From: Elysia chlorotica
Lineage: Eukaryota > Mollusca > Gastropoda > Plakobranchidae
NCBI GenBank assembly: GCA_003991915.1
Contig: RQTK01000304.1
Location: 31,064 to 95,063, forward strand
Direction of reading: 5' to 3'
DNA length: 64,000 bases
How positions within the stretch are numbered: the first letter of the stretch is position 1; the number at the start of each line of letters is the position of its first letter. The notes under the pieces are model-generated. The model ran no database searches. It had not been told where the DNA came from and saw only the letters and a program-made list of their open reading frames with translations. The translations under genes were made by a program, and so were the position numbers. Below, piece after piece: positions 14,401-28,250 of the stretch.

Positions 14401-14445
14401 TTTGCATTTCAGGTCATAATGCAAAAGGTTCAGAGAAAGGTTTGA
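537..14445 (+). CDS. unk: Unkempt-type CCCH zinc-finger RNA-binding protein, 15 coding exons
   Basis: Exons: 537-598, 692-901, 3199-3473, 6150-6285, 7137-7254, 7552-7636, 8149-8282, 9083-9166, 9462-9611, 10065-10269, 12257-12543, 12765-12998, 13310-13384, 13828-13986, 14413-14445. All introns are GT-AG and the frame closes to 2247 nt (748 aa; human UNK 810 aa). Six CCCH fingers are visible: C31/C39/C47/H51, C76/C86/C92/H96, C116/C126/C133/H137, C196/C203/C209/H213, C232/C247/C253/H257, C274/C283/C289/H293. They form the two three-finger clusters by which Unkempt binds UAG- and U-rich mRNA and represses translation, notably in neurons. A Ser/Pro-rich middle is followed by a coiled coil (about 640-700) including ACDAWKKEAED. 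The family's C-terminal RING is absent: after VDK (736-738) the last exon adds ten residues and stops. An in-frame ATG at 507 is an alternative start; 537 was chosen because 507 overlaps a promoter-like motif. Introns 3 and 10 carry transposons. Confidence 0.93.
902..3198 (+). other. unk intron 2 (no gene seen)
   Basis: 2.3 kb intron between the first two finger-coding exons. It is T-rich with several T8-T11 runs and a short (TA)n at about 1518-1530. Short open frames here show no recognisable protein, and I see no transposon termini. Confidence 0.7.
3573..4957 (-). mobile_element. Ginger2/KRBA2-like DDE transposon remnant (TIR, 4-bp TSD)
   Basis: The ends are inverted: TGTTACAGTAAGAACC at the left and its complement at the right, extending with mismatches for roughly 90 bp and flanked by a TATA duplication (3569-3572 and 4958-4961). 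The minus strand encodes the C-terminal half of an integrase in broken frames. First comes GKPRHPQSQGSVKRANG (about 4690-4740), matching the conserved integrase-core end of KRBA2/Ginger proteins. Then follow FVQFQKNSALHPGIKCSP (4437-4661) and VPLVDRGRGDARNILGVI (4075-4434), and finally a Cys-rich CRC-like tail with MTRRCKCLKAGLQC (3887-4069). At least three frameshifts and loss of the N-terminal catalytic region make it non-autonomous. It sits antisense in unk intron 3. Confidence 0.85.
5216..5915. mobile_element. 700-bp TIR element with 9-bp target duplication (MITE-like)
   Basis: The ends are inverted: the left starts GGAAGTGGCTATTTACCCGG and the right reads complementary with few differences. 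The terminal repeats continue about 70-90 bp through AAATAGCC and CTATT motifs to a GCAGTCTTGG segment. The 9-mer TAACAGATA lies immediately outside both ends (5207-5215 and 5916-5924). A 5'-G terminus with 9-bp TSD resembles Mutator-like elements, but no transposase is encoded, so the superfamily is inference. The interior holds a (TTA)n tract and a CT-rich segment. Located in unk intron 3. Confidence 0.85.
5383..5460. repeat. (ATT)n microsatellite
   Basis: About 75 bp of ATT repeats with a TAG-repeat interruption, inside the 700-bp TIR element. Confidence 0.95.
10655..12130 (-). mobile_element. Non-LTR retrotransposon (CR1/Jockey-like) with endonuclease and RT fragments, internally deleted
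   Basis: On the minus strand, 12125-11935 encodes the end of an AP-type endonuclease domain (LEIILNGLPSRDADGA, followed by ENSVINYFCV). Almost directly after it, 11927-11532 encodes the start of a reverse transcriptase (FPTDWTKTIIKPIHKKGDV, then EEQAAFRKG, then LYVAFIDYIKCFDSI, motif A). The usual linker of roughly 200 residues between these domains is missing, and the frame stops before the catalytic xADD box. The remainder to 10655 is decayed and ends in a TTAA/TTGA-type microsatellite tail. It occupies most of unk intron 10 in antisense orientation, ending about 125 bp before exon 11. Confidence 0.85.
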
Positions 14446-17400
14446 TGGCGGCGTGCTTTAGGACTTCTTTAAAGTGACTGACATAACATTGTTACAGGGA
14501 AACTGCAATATGAAGGGCATGTTTGCATGCATAGGAATGTTCCGTGTTAGTTACTACAATTGTTTTGACTATCCTTTGTTGTTAATTTCAATTTGTAATG
14601 CCATGATAGTTGCTAACACTAATCTAGGTTTTTTCTTATTTTCTGTCTAAGGTTTTAAACCATAAAGGTTTCAGTTATTTGAAGTTGTGTGATTAATTTT
14701 CTTTTAAGCATTGAGCTTTAATTCATCTATGTTGAACGAAGTGATGCCGCTGGTCTTACTAGAGCTGAAAAGAGATCATTACAAGATATACATTGTGTTT
14801 TTGATATTGATTAATTTTCGAGTTTGACCTCATTGTTAAGATAATATCTGATATATTATATCCAATGTTTATACCCTGAAAGGTATAGTACAATTGGGGT
14901 TTTTTTTTGTTGTTTTTTTTCGAAACTCGGTTCTGTCCAGTTTAGTTAACTTTGCCCCCTCCCTTTCAAAGTACACAGGAAAATATTACCATTGGAAAGT
15001 AATTAAATCCTCTTTCACAACTCAGAATGAATGCTGCAGCATCTATCTTTTGAAATGTTATCTGAACGAAGTTTAAAAAAAAAAGCTCTTTAATTGTATG
15101 GTTCTACAAATTTTGCTCTCGACTTTGTCTTGTAATGGGCAGGGATAATTAATATTCTTGCGGTTTGTTTTTTTTAATTAGGAATTTTTGCACAAATTAA
15201 ACTATTTTTTTTTTTTAATTAAAAAAATTATATAGGTGTGGTACTTTGTAATTTGAGTAATTATGTAGATAATTTTTTTTTTTGAATCGCACAACTTGTG
15301 CTGTATATTGTTAAAATGCCTCTGAGCATGTAAAATATTCTTAAAATATTGAATTTCTATAAAGTCACATTTTTTAATGATTTGTTAATTTTTGTTACTT
15401 TTCTGATGAAATAAATGAATGTTTCCCTCTTTGAATTGAGTTAAAAGGGTAGCAGAAACATGTCAAACTGCTGAAAATTTTTTTTCATGCTTTAATTTTT
15501 TACTTAGTCAATCAGCCTTAAAATAAGGTAGAATAAGTAAAGATGTACTCTGATTTTTAAAACATGGGCATGTGTTCAGTGCCAAAATAATTTTTCAATA
15601 TGGACGGGTATTTGAAAATTAATGTATTTATTTTTTGATTAGTTATGCATTCAACATTTTTTTGTATCTATGCGAGTGGGAATAAAATTTTAGTAGCTTT
15701 ATTCTTTCAACCCTTCTATAACTTATAATTTTAGTGAAACTTGCAAAAGCATACTTTTTGAAGACTGAGACATGCAAAATTTCTGTCTTTTTTTTTTTAT
15801 AGATAAATTTAAGCATTTTAGTGTGTTTATTTTTTGTTTTTGGTGTTGTTGTTTTAAAATTAACTTTCTACTTAATATCTGAAGAAGTTGCTTTCATATA
15901 AATGTACCAAGACAAGCACAAAAACAAATACCAAGATAATTTCTGGTGCATCTGATATAAGTTAATCAGACATAACTTCTGAAAATCATTTCTTCAATTT
16001 TAAAATTGGGTGTTCGCAAATATATTCGTGGGAATCACTCATCTAGCTTTTTTTTTTATTTCTGTGTCAATTATCTTTTAAGCTAATTTGAAGCTAGTGT
16101 TTCAGTCTCTGTTATGGTCTTGTGTAATATTTTGTGACATTTTCTTCCAGGAGGATCTAATTTGCCTTTTGTTTAACCATTGTATATTATGATTGGGTTT
16201 GCATATTTTTGTCTGTACAAAAATTAATGAATCATTTATATCTAAAATGAATTATTTTATTTCGAAACGAGAATTTGGTAATGAACATTTTACTTTGTTA
16301 CTGTTCTAGATCCATCAGCATACTCTGCTTATCATACATTCCCAACTCCTGAGACATAAATTTTGTGTTTCATTATTGAACCTTAAGTTAACGTTTTAGA
16401 AAGCATTGTCTTATGCTCCTAAGCTTGATAAAGAGAACAGATAAGGGTTCGCAGAAAACACCCAGAGGTAAAGCTATCACCTTGCAAACGTTGCTCATGA
16501 TATAAGCAAAATCTGCTTTTGTTTGTTTATGCCTAGAAGATAAACTGTCGAAAGACAGATATTTTTAAATAGCATTTTGATGTTTGTTTGTTTATCCATC
16601 TATGGAGCTGATTGAACTGTAAAAGAATAATGTTTTTATGAAGCAACCTAAGTATCTCTCTTTTTGTCCCTATAACGTTTTCCAATTTACTCATCAATTT
16701 CGTAGTTAATATGTTACAAAGTCTCTGACAAGCTCAATAACTGAATTGGGAAGTTTGAGATTTGAAGTAACCTTAAAATATCCATGACAGCCTTGCCTTT
16801 CATATTATTGTGTTTTGGAACCAGAAAGCTGTATAACAAATGTATGTATTTTATGAAGTAGGAGCATAGGAGATGGTAGAGCAGAGTGGAGACACAATGC
16901 AATCAAACCTTGAATCTAGATGAAGATTTTGAAATTCAGAGGGAAGGTCTGCAGATCAGTAAATTATTAAAATTAACTGTCACTATTTTGCACTAATATA
17001 ATTATCTATATAGTATGCACACCAACAGCAGGCTGGCCAGCCTCCAGACTTAAACCAGTGATAATTTTGCCCAAAAAAAAAGAGAGAATAATGTTGGAAA
17101 AAGTTTTTCTTGAATTCACACAGCAGGATCATTTTTTTTTTTTAGAATATAAAGCTATTGCTCTACAGTACTCTAGCAGAGTTATGAGTTAATACATACT
17201 TGTATTATTGTTGTTGAAATCAAAGCTGTGGACCTTTTTTTTTTACTCTTCAAAATAAATTCTAACATTATAATATTTACTTATCTTGCAGTAAATGTGT
17301 ACTTTCTGCATCAATTTCATTAACAACAAAAGCATTGAATTCATTGATACAACTGTTTAAATTTCCTAAATGCTCTGAAATCTTTATTTTTAATATGGAA

Positions 17401-20400
17401 GTAATTTTTATGCCATAGATTACTAAAAAAAATACATAAATACATATAATAATAATACAAAAAAAAAAAGAAATTTTAATGTAAAACTGTGACAGGAACA
17501 AACATATTTCTGCTGCCTTTTTCATATTTAAGTTAAAATACCATCAGTTAATTATATATGATAATCCTTCGAGCAAACTGAACGCATATCCAGAAATTTC
17601 AAAACTATACATTGTTTGATATTTTTGGTTGTTTTTGTTTAGCCTAGTTACATTTTATGTCAATCCTTAGACCTTTTAACACAATTTGAACACAGTAATA
17701 TCATGCACTAGTTATATTTATGTAAACAGATTTTCCACCTAGTTGTTGTAAAACAGATGATAAAGCCATACTCCATTGTTGATGTTGAGAAATCTGAGTT
17801 TGCCTTTCATTCATTCATGTACAGTATTGAAAACACAAGTGATTTCACAGAAATAACCCTGGACTTAATTTCGTATAGTTGAACTGTTTAGCCTCATGAA
17901 GGTTTATTTGTGTGGGTGGGTTTTTTTTTTTTATATTGATGGTTTTTCATGTCTGTGCCTGGAGTTTATAAGAAAAATATGAAAATTGGATCACAACTGT
18001 CATTGTTAAGAAAATATATTGTTTCTTGTTAACAGGGTTGTTATTGTTAGTACATTATTTTAATTGTAGTTAAATTTGTAAATATTTATAATAGACTGGA
18101 TAACATACTTATTACAAAAATGTACAATGTTGATTGGCCAAGATTTGGAAACATTTGTTTTTAAATGGGCTATTATATAAAAAAAAATACCTTGTGATCT
18201 ATTCTAATGAATTTGATAATGGAATATTCATTTGAAAATGGAGAAATGATGTTACTGTTATAAAAAAGATACTTTCTTATTTCTTCAAAAGACTGTACTT
18301 TCCATACTTTCAGGCAAGTCTCACAAGTTAATGTACATTTTAGTTTTGCTTTGAAAGGTGTAGAAAAAATGTATTCTATTTCTAATGTAAACAACACTTT
18401 TAAAACATAACCTTCAGGTGAGTCCATTTGTGGAATGCTGATGAATTGATCTATTTGTAAGTAATAGGTAACCAAGGTTTGATATATTTCTCTTACCTTC
18501 CTCCCTTTTCTGTAACATATAAATAGAATTATTATCTAGTTTTCGTAGATGGGATGATGGATCCACCGTTCATTATTTACTTTCTATTCGTTTTTTTCTG
18601 CATATATGTGCAACGAAAAGATGAAAAAGTTAGACTATCAATTGTGATTTATTTGATTTTATTGTTTTGATAGAAAAGGCTCCTCTTTATTTAACATTTC
18701 TAACGTATTGTCCATAGAGCAGCTGTCCCAAATGTTTCTCCTACTCCTTATAGTTTAGGACCTTTTTTTAAATGTGATTTTAATTAATGACATTAGCAGA
18801 CAATGAAACAGGCCCCGGGCTTAAAGATTTTGTAAAACCTCTTACTTTCTTGGCCTATTATATAAAAATTATGTCTTTTCAAGATTCAGAGCATTGTATC
18901 AATTCTTATTTTTTCTTTTAGTGGAAAAAAATTGCATTGGTACATTGTTTGTATAATTTGTGTCATCTTGTTATTTGATGAGCAGCTACAAAATTGTCTT
19001 TCAAAAACAACAGAAAATTGTTTGTTTTGTTTTTTTTCCATTTTTTATGTATGATTTACCTGGATTTGATTTTAAGATGTTTGCTTTTGGATGTTTTACT
19101 TAAAATTTGTATTTTATTTAGGTTTTAAAATCATATTAGCTCATATTACACCCTTTTAATTTAAGTGGGGAAGAAACAACTGTGTGCTATGAATAACATC
19201 ATTGCATTATGTTGAGACTGGTTTATGTAATGTTAATGATTTTTTATGTTATCTTTAAAAATGTTTTGTATATAAAAATTAATATTTAGTTTGATGGAAG
19301 GCTAATATTGCCATTTAGTGATTCATCATATTTTTCATTTGTAATTAAAAGTTGTTTATGACTAGAGATCCATCCTTTTGTTGTTTGTTGTTGGGTTTTT
19401 TTAACACATTTTCTTCATGCCATTTTGACTCTTAGTTCTAGATAGCTGAACTTGAACTACAGATATGAGGGATTTCCAATGTTAACTGATGGGATTTGAT
19501 CATTATAACTTATATAAGTAAAACATGATTGATTCTTTTTGTTGTGAGGCTCCTTAAATGTTAATTTTATAGTATGCACACTGACATTTAGTAGAATGGA
19601 TTCAATCTGAAGACATAGTTTCCTTTTTTTTAATAGCTTTTCTTTTTTACATTTAATGCAATCTTTGTCAAATTGCCATCATTCATGTTAGCTGATTGAT
19701 GATGTGTGAAGTTTTTTGAGAAGGTCTTATCACTGTATATTACTCTTGCTTATTTTAAGGTTTTTTGCACCTTCATATGAAAATAAGTTCTGGTGATTAA
19801 ACTATGATCTACTCACTAATAAGGGAAGCTTTTGTTCATGGGCTCTATTGATAGCATTTTCAATTTTTTTAGTTTCCTAGATTATGTAAGGTAAAAAATT
19901 GCTTAAAGGTGTTGTGTACTACCTTCGGTATATACATGTATATAGCAGTGATACAAATTGTCAGATGAAATTTTTTTTTTTTAATTGTCTGCACTTCTCT
20001 ATATAAGGGCATTGATACTCTCAAAGTCTTTCTTTCGCAAGCCATATGGAAATATTCTTTAAAGAGATTTATACTTCTGTGTATACTCTTCCAATTGGAT
20101 TATGTGTAACTTTCCTCTCTTCATTTGCACATTTAGCAGATGTCACAGACTTTTCTGTTTTGAAGATAGGTCATTCACCATCTGTTTTACCGTAAAGAAT
20201 TGTCATGACTTATAATATCTATTGTTCGTTTACCAATTCTTTTCTGATAAAGTTTTAAATGAAATAAACACAATGTGTTAAGAGGTTTCAAAGGAAAAAG
20301 TTTTATTACCCGTTGTTCCTAAAATTTCATATTTTCATAGTATATTCGTTAAAGAAATTATACTTTTTAGGAAGTCAGTCATTAATTAAAAATGGTTTAT

Positions 20401-21190
20401 ACAGTTTCACATTTTTGTATTTTATCACCTTTAACTACTCCTTTAAGACCCATTTATTGGTTTTTTATTAGATTGTGTTTATCTGCTATGTCCTAGTACA
20501 CTTCAGTATCAGAGTTTTAAGAGGCTAAGTGATTTGGCACTAGCTTTCCTAACTATTAGCCAGCATCTGCTTTCTTCCAATACTATTTAGGTCTTAATAG
20601 AGCACTCTTTGTTAGAATACATCAAGTATGTTTATTTCATTGTTTTTTGTTGACTATTAGATTCAAAACTTTCAATAAAGCTTGAGATCCAAGTATGCGA
20701 AACGAGGTTAAAATTCTTTCTTTTACTAATGTGTGCATATATTTTTTTTAAATCATAAGTGGTACTCTTTTCCAATTTATGAAATATAATTGCTAGATGC
20801 ATTATGTCATGTGGAAATAGTTATTTTATACAGATAGCCCTACATTTTCTTTTCATTGTCTTAGAATGGATACTAATTTTTTTTAATGTAGTCTATTTAA
20901 GCAGTGCTGGATTATATCAATTGTAGAATAATATATATGATATCATCGTGTGGATCAATCAAATTACTTAGTCTCAAGCATTTGTATTGTTTTATTGAAA
21001 TGTTTGACTATTTCAAAATTGACTTTGTTTACCTCCTTTTCCTCCCAATTTAATTGTTACCTTTGGGTTATTTTGTACAGTTTAGTCGATTGTTTTACAA
21101 TGTTGTCTTGTACTACTCCTAGGTTGATACAAAACTTTGAAAGCAAAATTTTAAAAATTGACCAATAAAACAATTTTGCAAATGCTCATT
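14446..21190 (+). other. unk: Probable very long unk 3'UTR (gene-free, transposon-poor)
   Basis: 6.7 kb after the unk stop with no credible coding exon, SINE copy or LINE fragment, in contrast to flanking DNA. The strand is T-rich with many T runs, and there are several AATAAA signals (for example near 15413, 15683 and 20677). The last, at 21164-21169, is followed by a T/GT-rich stretch. Pumilio-type UGUANAUA words occur at 18077-18084, 19267-19274 and 19937-19944. These features fit a regulated 3'UTR, but transcription is not demonstrated and a shorter UTR ending near 15.4 or 15.7 kb is possible. Confidence 0.5.
21164..21169 (+). terminator. unk: Candidate distal unk poly(A) signal
   Basis: AATAAA followed within about 40 bp by T-rich and GT-rich sequence. 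It is the last such signal before SINE-bearing intergenic DNA begins. Confidence 0.4.
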
Positions 21191-21364
21191 ATTCCTTCTG
21201 TCTTTTCTTTAAAATCTCTTTGTTTGCATTGAGTGTTTTATTTTGGCTTTCACCATTACTGACTCGAGACACTTAGGCTCATGTTATGCTACGATTGGAC
21301 TGATATGGTCGAAGAACAAGGATTATTGTTTTAACTTAATAGTTTGGCCACAGATGCAGATGCA

Positions 21365-21642
21365 CATAGCTTTGCACACAAGTGGTAGAGCATCGCTCTC
21401 CATATTGGGAGATTCCTGGTTCGATTTTCACAATTGGTAAAGAAGCATAAATTTTGTCCAATTTCGCCCCCCTAATTTTTTGGATCTGTGTCAGTATGTG
21501 ATCAGTTGAGACAAGAGTCTTGATATCCTCGTAATGTCTCTGTATGACATCACGTAAATTTGTCAGACGTTATTCTTGGGACCCGTCTACAATACAGCCT
21601 ATATAGTGCTGACGTTGGATGCTGAACAGCAAATAAACAACA
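21365..21642 (+). mobile_element. tRNA-derived SINE, copy A (type-1 head)
   Basis: The tRNA-like head has AAGTGGTAGAGCATCG (A-box region) and GGTTCGATTTT (B box). The family body (CAGTTGAGACAAGAGTC) and tail (ATATAGTGCTGACGTTGGAT) follow. Nearly full length and diverged. Confidence 0.8.
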
Positions 21643-23190
21643 TTCTGTAAAACGCTATGGCCATATGACTTTTCAGCGTAGGCACGGATAATTATTCCGT
21701 CCCCTGCGGAAACTAGATTTCATTGTCGCGAACATAATTTAAGTCGGGTTTTATGACAAAGTGCTTTTATGAATATTAACTTTAGATTCTGAAGTATTGC
21801 TCCCTGTGATTGCCAGATTTCTAAAATAAACATAACATACGTTATCTCAGAGTCTTTACAAAATACAAGACCCGATCACAGAATAAAACAAACACACCCT
21901 TGCAATATTTGTAAATGTGAGCTCTTATCGGTCAAACTTGGCACAGTGAGCTTGGACAGCTCACACAGGGTCTACATTGTTCTTTAATACTTATAGTGAG
22001 TGGGCTGCACAAAACATTCTTCCTGATTAATGTTCTGCTCTAAATAACTATACTTGTAATACTAAGAAGGTTCAAAGAAATTCACACGCAAATCACCCCC
22101 CCCCCCCAACCAAAAAAAAACCTCCTAAAATTAGTGATACGTTTCACGAGTGGAGTCCTCGAAGAGCTTGCGTGACGCGGGCTCACAATAATTATTTCTT
22201 CATTGAAATACGAACAGTTGGCCAGGGTGTAATATTTTTGTTATGAGGAAACATATTTTATAGGTTTACTAAAATTAAATTAAAGTCGAACGTTGAGAAA
22301 CCAGCCTTAAAGCAAACTGATAAATTTATAGAGATCAATAATCGGAAGTATGTGTATATGTAAATTATACATTTCATACTTTTTCGATGGGCAGAGCATT
22401 ATGAGTAAGGGCCATCTATGTAGTAATCAATATTCTAAGACCGACACGACCCCTTGCTAACAAGAAAAACACAAAAAGACACACACAAAAATCACATTCA
22501 GTTGACTTTAAAAATGTTAAGCTTTTCAAAGCAGCATAGGGCCTACGCGTAGCGTATCACATTATAATTATTCAATGAAAGAAAGAGAAAATGAAATCAA
22601 GAAGAACATTGGAGCTAGACGGAGCAACTTCAAAGCACACGGCTTCTAAAAAAAAAGCAGGGGGGGAGGTCCGGGTTCGATTCAATCCAGAGTTAGGCCG
22701 CTATATAATGGTGAGGTCGGCACTGATATTGCAGGCCTATAGCCTATAGAGTCACCAGGGACACAGAAATATTGGTATCTCCGCTGTATCGCCCTATGGC
22801 AGCAGTAAAAACAGTCACACTTTATGCTTAGACCCGTCGCCGTAATGGAGGAGAAAACAAGTTTTCTTGCTGTGTTGATTTTGTTTTTGTTAGTATTTGT
22901 TGTTGTTGGGGGATGGATGGATTACGCACTCGCTCATTTTTACCATCACCAAATGTAATGTCATCGTCAATGATAGCAATGTAGGCCTACTATTGTAATG
23001 CACTGCCATTGGTTGTTGGGCTTTAAAATATTTTACATTTTTCATCACAGGTTAGACAGTAAGCGTTGTGTGGTACTGATAGACTGAGGCAGTTGAGCCT
23101 AGGAGGTCGTTTCAGTTCAATCCTTTTGTTGAACTGGCCAGACATGATTAAGTTTATCTACTCTAGCCTATCATTTGAGGTCAAAATGTT
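21643..23190. other. Intergenic region between unk and H3.3 (no gene seen)
   Basis: Contains a C-run at about 22097-22109 and a B-box-like GGGTTCGATTC near 22674 that may be another SINE relic. No coding exon is supportable. Confidence 0.6.
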
Positions 23191-23200
23191 CATGTATTGG

Positions 23201-23326
23201 CCAATGATATAAACAGAATTCAAACCAATCGAATCTATGCTCTGGAACCCCTTTGACCAATAAAATCATTACAAGGGAAGAACTAATCATAAGCGTTGGT
23301 ACAATGATAGGATAATCTATTTATAG
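23201..23326 (+). promoter_or_regulatory. Probable H3.3 promoter: three CCAAT boxes and a TATA-like box
   Basis: CCAAT occurs at 23201-23205, 23225-23229 and 23257-23261, with a TATTTATAG element at 23318-23326. Multiple CCAAT boxes ahead of a TATA box are typical of histone promoters. Transcription would start near 23347-23356, just before a candidate untranslated exon. Confidence 0.45.
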
Positions 23327-23346
23327 TAACTAATCAAACACACTGT

Positions 23347-23512
23347 TTCACAGGACTTGGTTTCAATCAGGAAAATCCGTAAAAAGAAAAAAAAAATTCC
23401 CAGAGTGCACAGTGGAGAAAATCTCAATCTCATTTATTGCGAGACCTCTAACTGCAACACTGTTATTATCTTTGAGGATAAAGAAAGCGGGAAACGTCAA
23501 TCTACATTAAAT
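23347..23512 (+). other. Candidate untranslated first exon of H3.3
   Basis: Starts about 25 bp after the TATA-like box and ends at a consensus donor (AAAT|GTAAGTAG, donor at 23513). The partner acceptor would be TTTCAG at 24470-24474, 7 nt before the H3.3 ATG. A 5'UTR intron is usual for H3.3 genes. A short open frame overlaps it but has no recognised similarity. Needs transcript support. Confidence 0.4.
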
Positions 23513-23717
23513 GTAAGTAGATCTATTTTATCTTTTGTTGTATAAATACAATTGAAATGTTTTACTTAAATTATAACTGTAGTACATTAGTCTAAATCGA
23601 GATGTACAACACTGCAATTAAAAGGTTGTAAGACTCAAGCTTGACCAGCAGATTTCGACTCGGTTGCGATCGGGTGATCAAAGCTAACAGTAACAGTAAC
23701 AGATGGACTATGGAATG

Positions 23718-23768
23718 GATAGATCTAGATCTAGATTTTCTAGATCTAACTAGAATCTAGATCTAGGT
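23718..23768. repeat. AGATCT/CTAGAT palindromic word cluster
   Basis: Dense, overlapping TCTAGATC words give a self-complementary tract in the H3.3 5' intron. The same words recur through the window (for example 24184-24200, 52540-52600). Confidence 0.8.
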
Positions 23769-23886
23769 AGAAAACAGTTACTGTAACTGCTGTCTCTGTC
23801 GGTCACAATGTTCACAAATTCAACCAGTTCAATACCTTTACTGGTGTCTGAGTGGTGAAATAAGGAAACGGGTGAAATTATGTTAT

Positions 23887-24000
23887 GGTATTCCCTGCCC
23901 TGTCTCGTGTGTGGCAGCACATAAAACTGTCAGACGTCAGTCTCGGGGCTTGTCCACAATATAGCCTATATAGTGCTGATGTTGGACGTTAAGCCAAGTC
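23887..24000 (+). mobile_element. SINE family, copy B (3' part only)
   Basis: Starts near CCTGTCTCGTGTGTGGCAGC and runs through the conserved tail TATAGTGCTGATGTTGGACG. The tRNA-like head is missing. Confidence 0.85.
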
Positions 24001-24466
24001 TTCCTCTTAGCTGTCTCATCTTTATTAGGCTATCTTTGTCTGAGTGATAGGTAGGACCAGGACTAACAGTAACATTTTCCCTCTCTGGGAAGTGGGTTTC
24101 ACCCCTTGGAATCGATTTTTAATAGGCTACAGATTTTAGAAACCAAAAATTCATGAAATTTCCATACAAAGTTAATAGGCTACATCTAGATCTAGATCTC
24201 TAGTGGTTTGTCAAAACTAATTTTTGAGGAAGACTGAACATTTCAGTAAAGTTTTAAACATGTAGGTGCCTACACACATTTTTAAACAAACAAAAGAGGC
24301 ATGTTGAATTTACAGTGACACATTATACGCTCAATTGACAAATTTTTACAAATTTTACCATTTTTTGCCACAAATTAAGGTTTTTGGGTTTCAAGTGGCA
24401 AACTGCAGGTTTAGATTTATAAGGATTAATAATCTTATCTATAACTTAAAAACATAACTTGATTAA

Positions 24467-27443
<2,977 letters not shown>

Positions 27444-28025
27444 TCTGTTACCATGTTGTGTATTGAAATTTTATTAGACACGATCAAGACTGTAGCTTTT
27501 GTGAAATGCAAAATGAACAATATAAAAATAAAAATGAGACCCAAAAAAATAGGAAATGACAGTGACAGACATTTTTGCAGCAACTTTCCACAATTTCACT
27601 CATAGTCTGAAATTTTGTTTTGTGTATTTCTCTTCACATCTGTCATTTTTGTTTCTTTTCTTTCTCTATTTTGTGGTTGTTGTCAACTCATTGTAACCAA
27701 TGTTTTTAATTTTGTTCCTCATGTCTCAATTTTGTATACATCTCTAAGACTTTATTTGCTGTTGTGATTTTGTAGACTTCAGGAAAAGATTCTCATCTGG
27801 AATTGAAAAAGTTACCTCAGCATGTCCATTTAAAAAAAAATTTTCTGCAGTGGCTCATTTGGATTTTACATTTATAGAATTGAACGAAGCAAGTCTTCTC
27901 AACATTTAGATAAATTAAAATCTCATCCATGTTTCAATTTTCATCTTCTTACAAAAATAAATTTTTAGCATGTCCTTTTTGTATGTAATTGATATTTTAA
28001 CAATAAAACTTAGTAAAATGCTGTA
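27444..28025 (+). other. H3.3 3'UTR with poly(A) signal
   Basis: AT-rich sequence after the H3.3 stop. AATAAA at 28002-28007 is the best signal, with another AATAAA near 28065. No histone 3' stem-loop was seen, as expected for H3.3. Confidence 0.55.
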
Positions 28026-28223
28026 TTGAATCCTTTAATTAGATTTTTATGTAATGGAATAACAGAATAAAAGAATCATTTGTTCAACCTTATGTCCATT
28101 TTGTTGCGTTGATCGGATCCTGTTAGGTATTTGTTGCGTATAAGTACATGTTAGATTTCACTTCAGAGTTTGTGCCTGAGGACTTCGCAATGTAAGAATT
28201 TTTCTCCCACCTCTTTCCAAGGT

Positions 28224-28250
28224 TGTATATATATATATATATATTATGAT
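28224..28250. repeat. (TA)n microsatellite
   Basis: About ten TA dinucleotides followed by a TATTATGATATATTATAG stretch. Confidence 0.9.

Noticed and set aside
14446..21190. Search for a RING exon of unk in the downstream tract
   Set aside because: No cysteine/histidine-rich frame with splice sites was seen. Absence by eye is not proof, so the loss is reported as a finding with that caveat.
22660..22760. GGGTTCGATTC B-box-like word as another SINE copy
   Set aside because: No matching A box, body or tail of the family could be aligned, so it is only mentioned in the intergenic entry.
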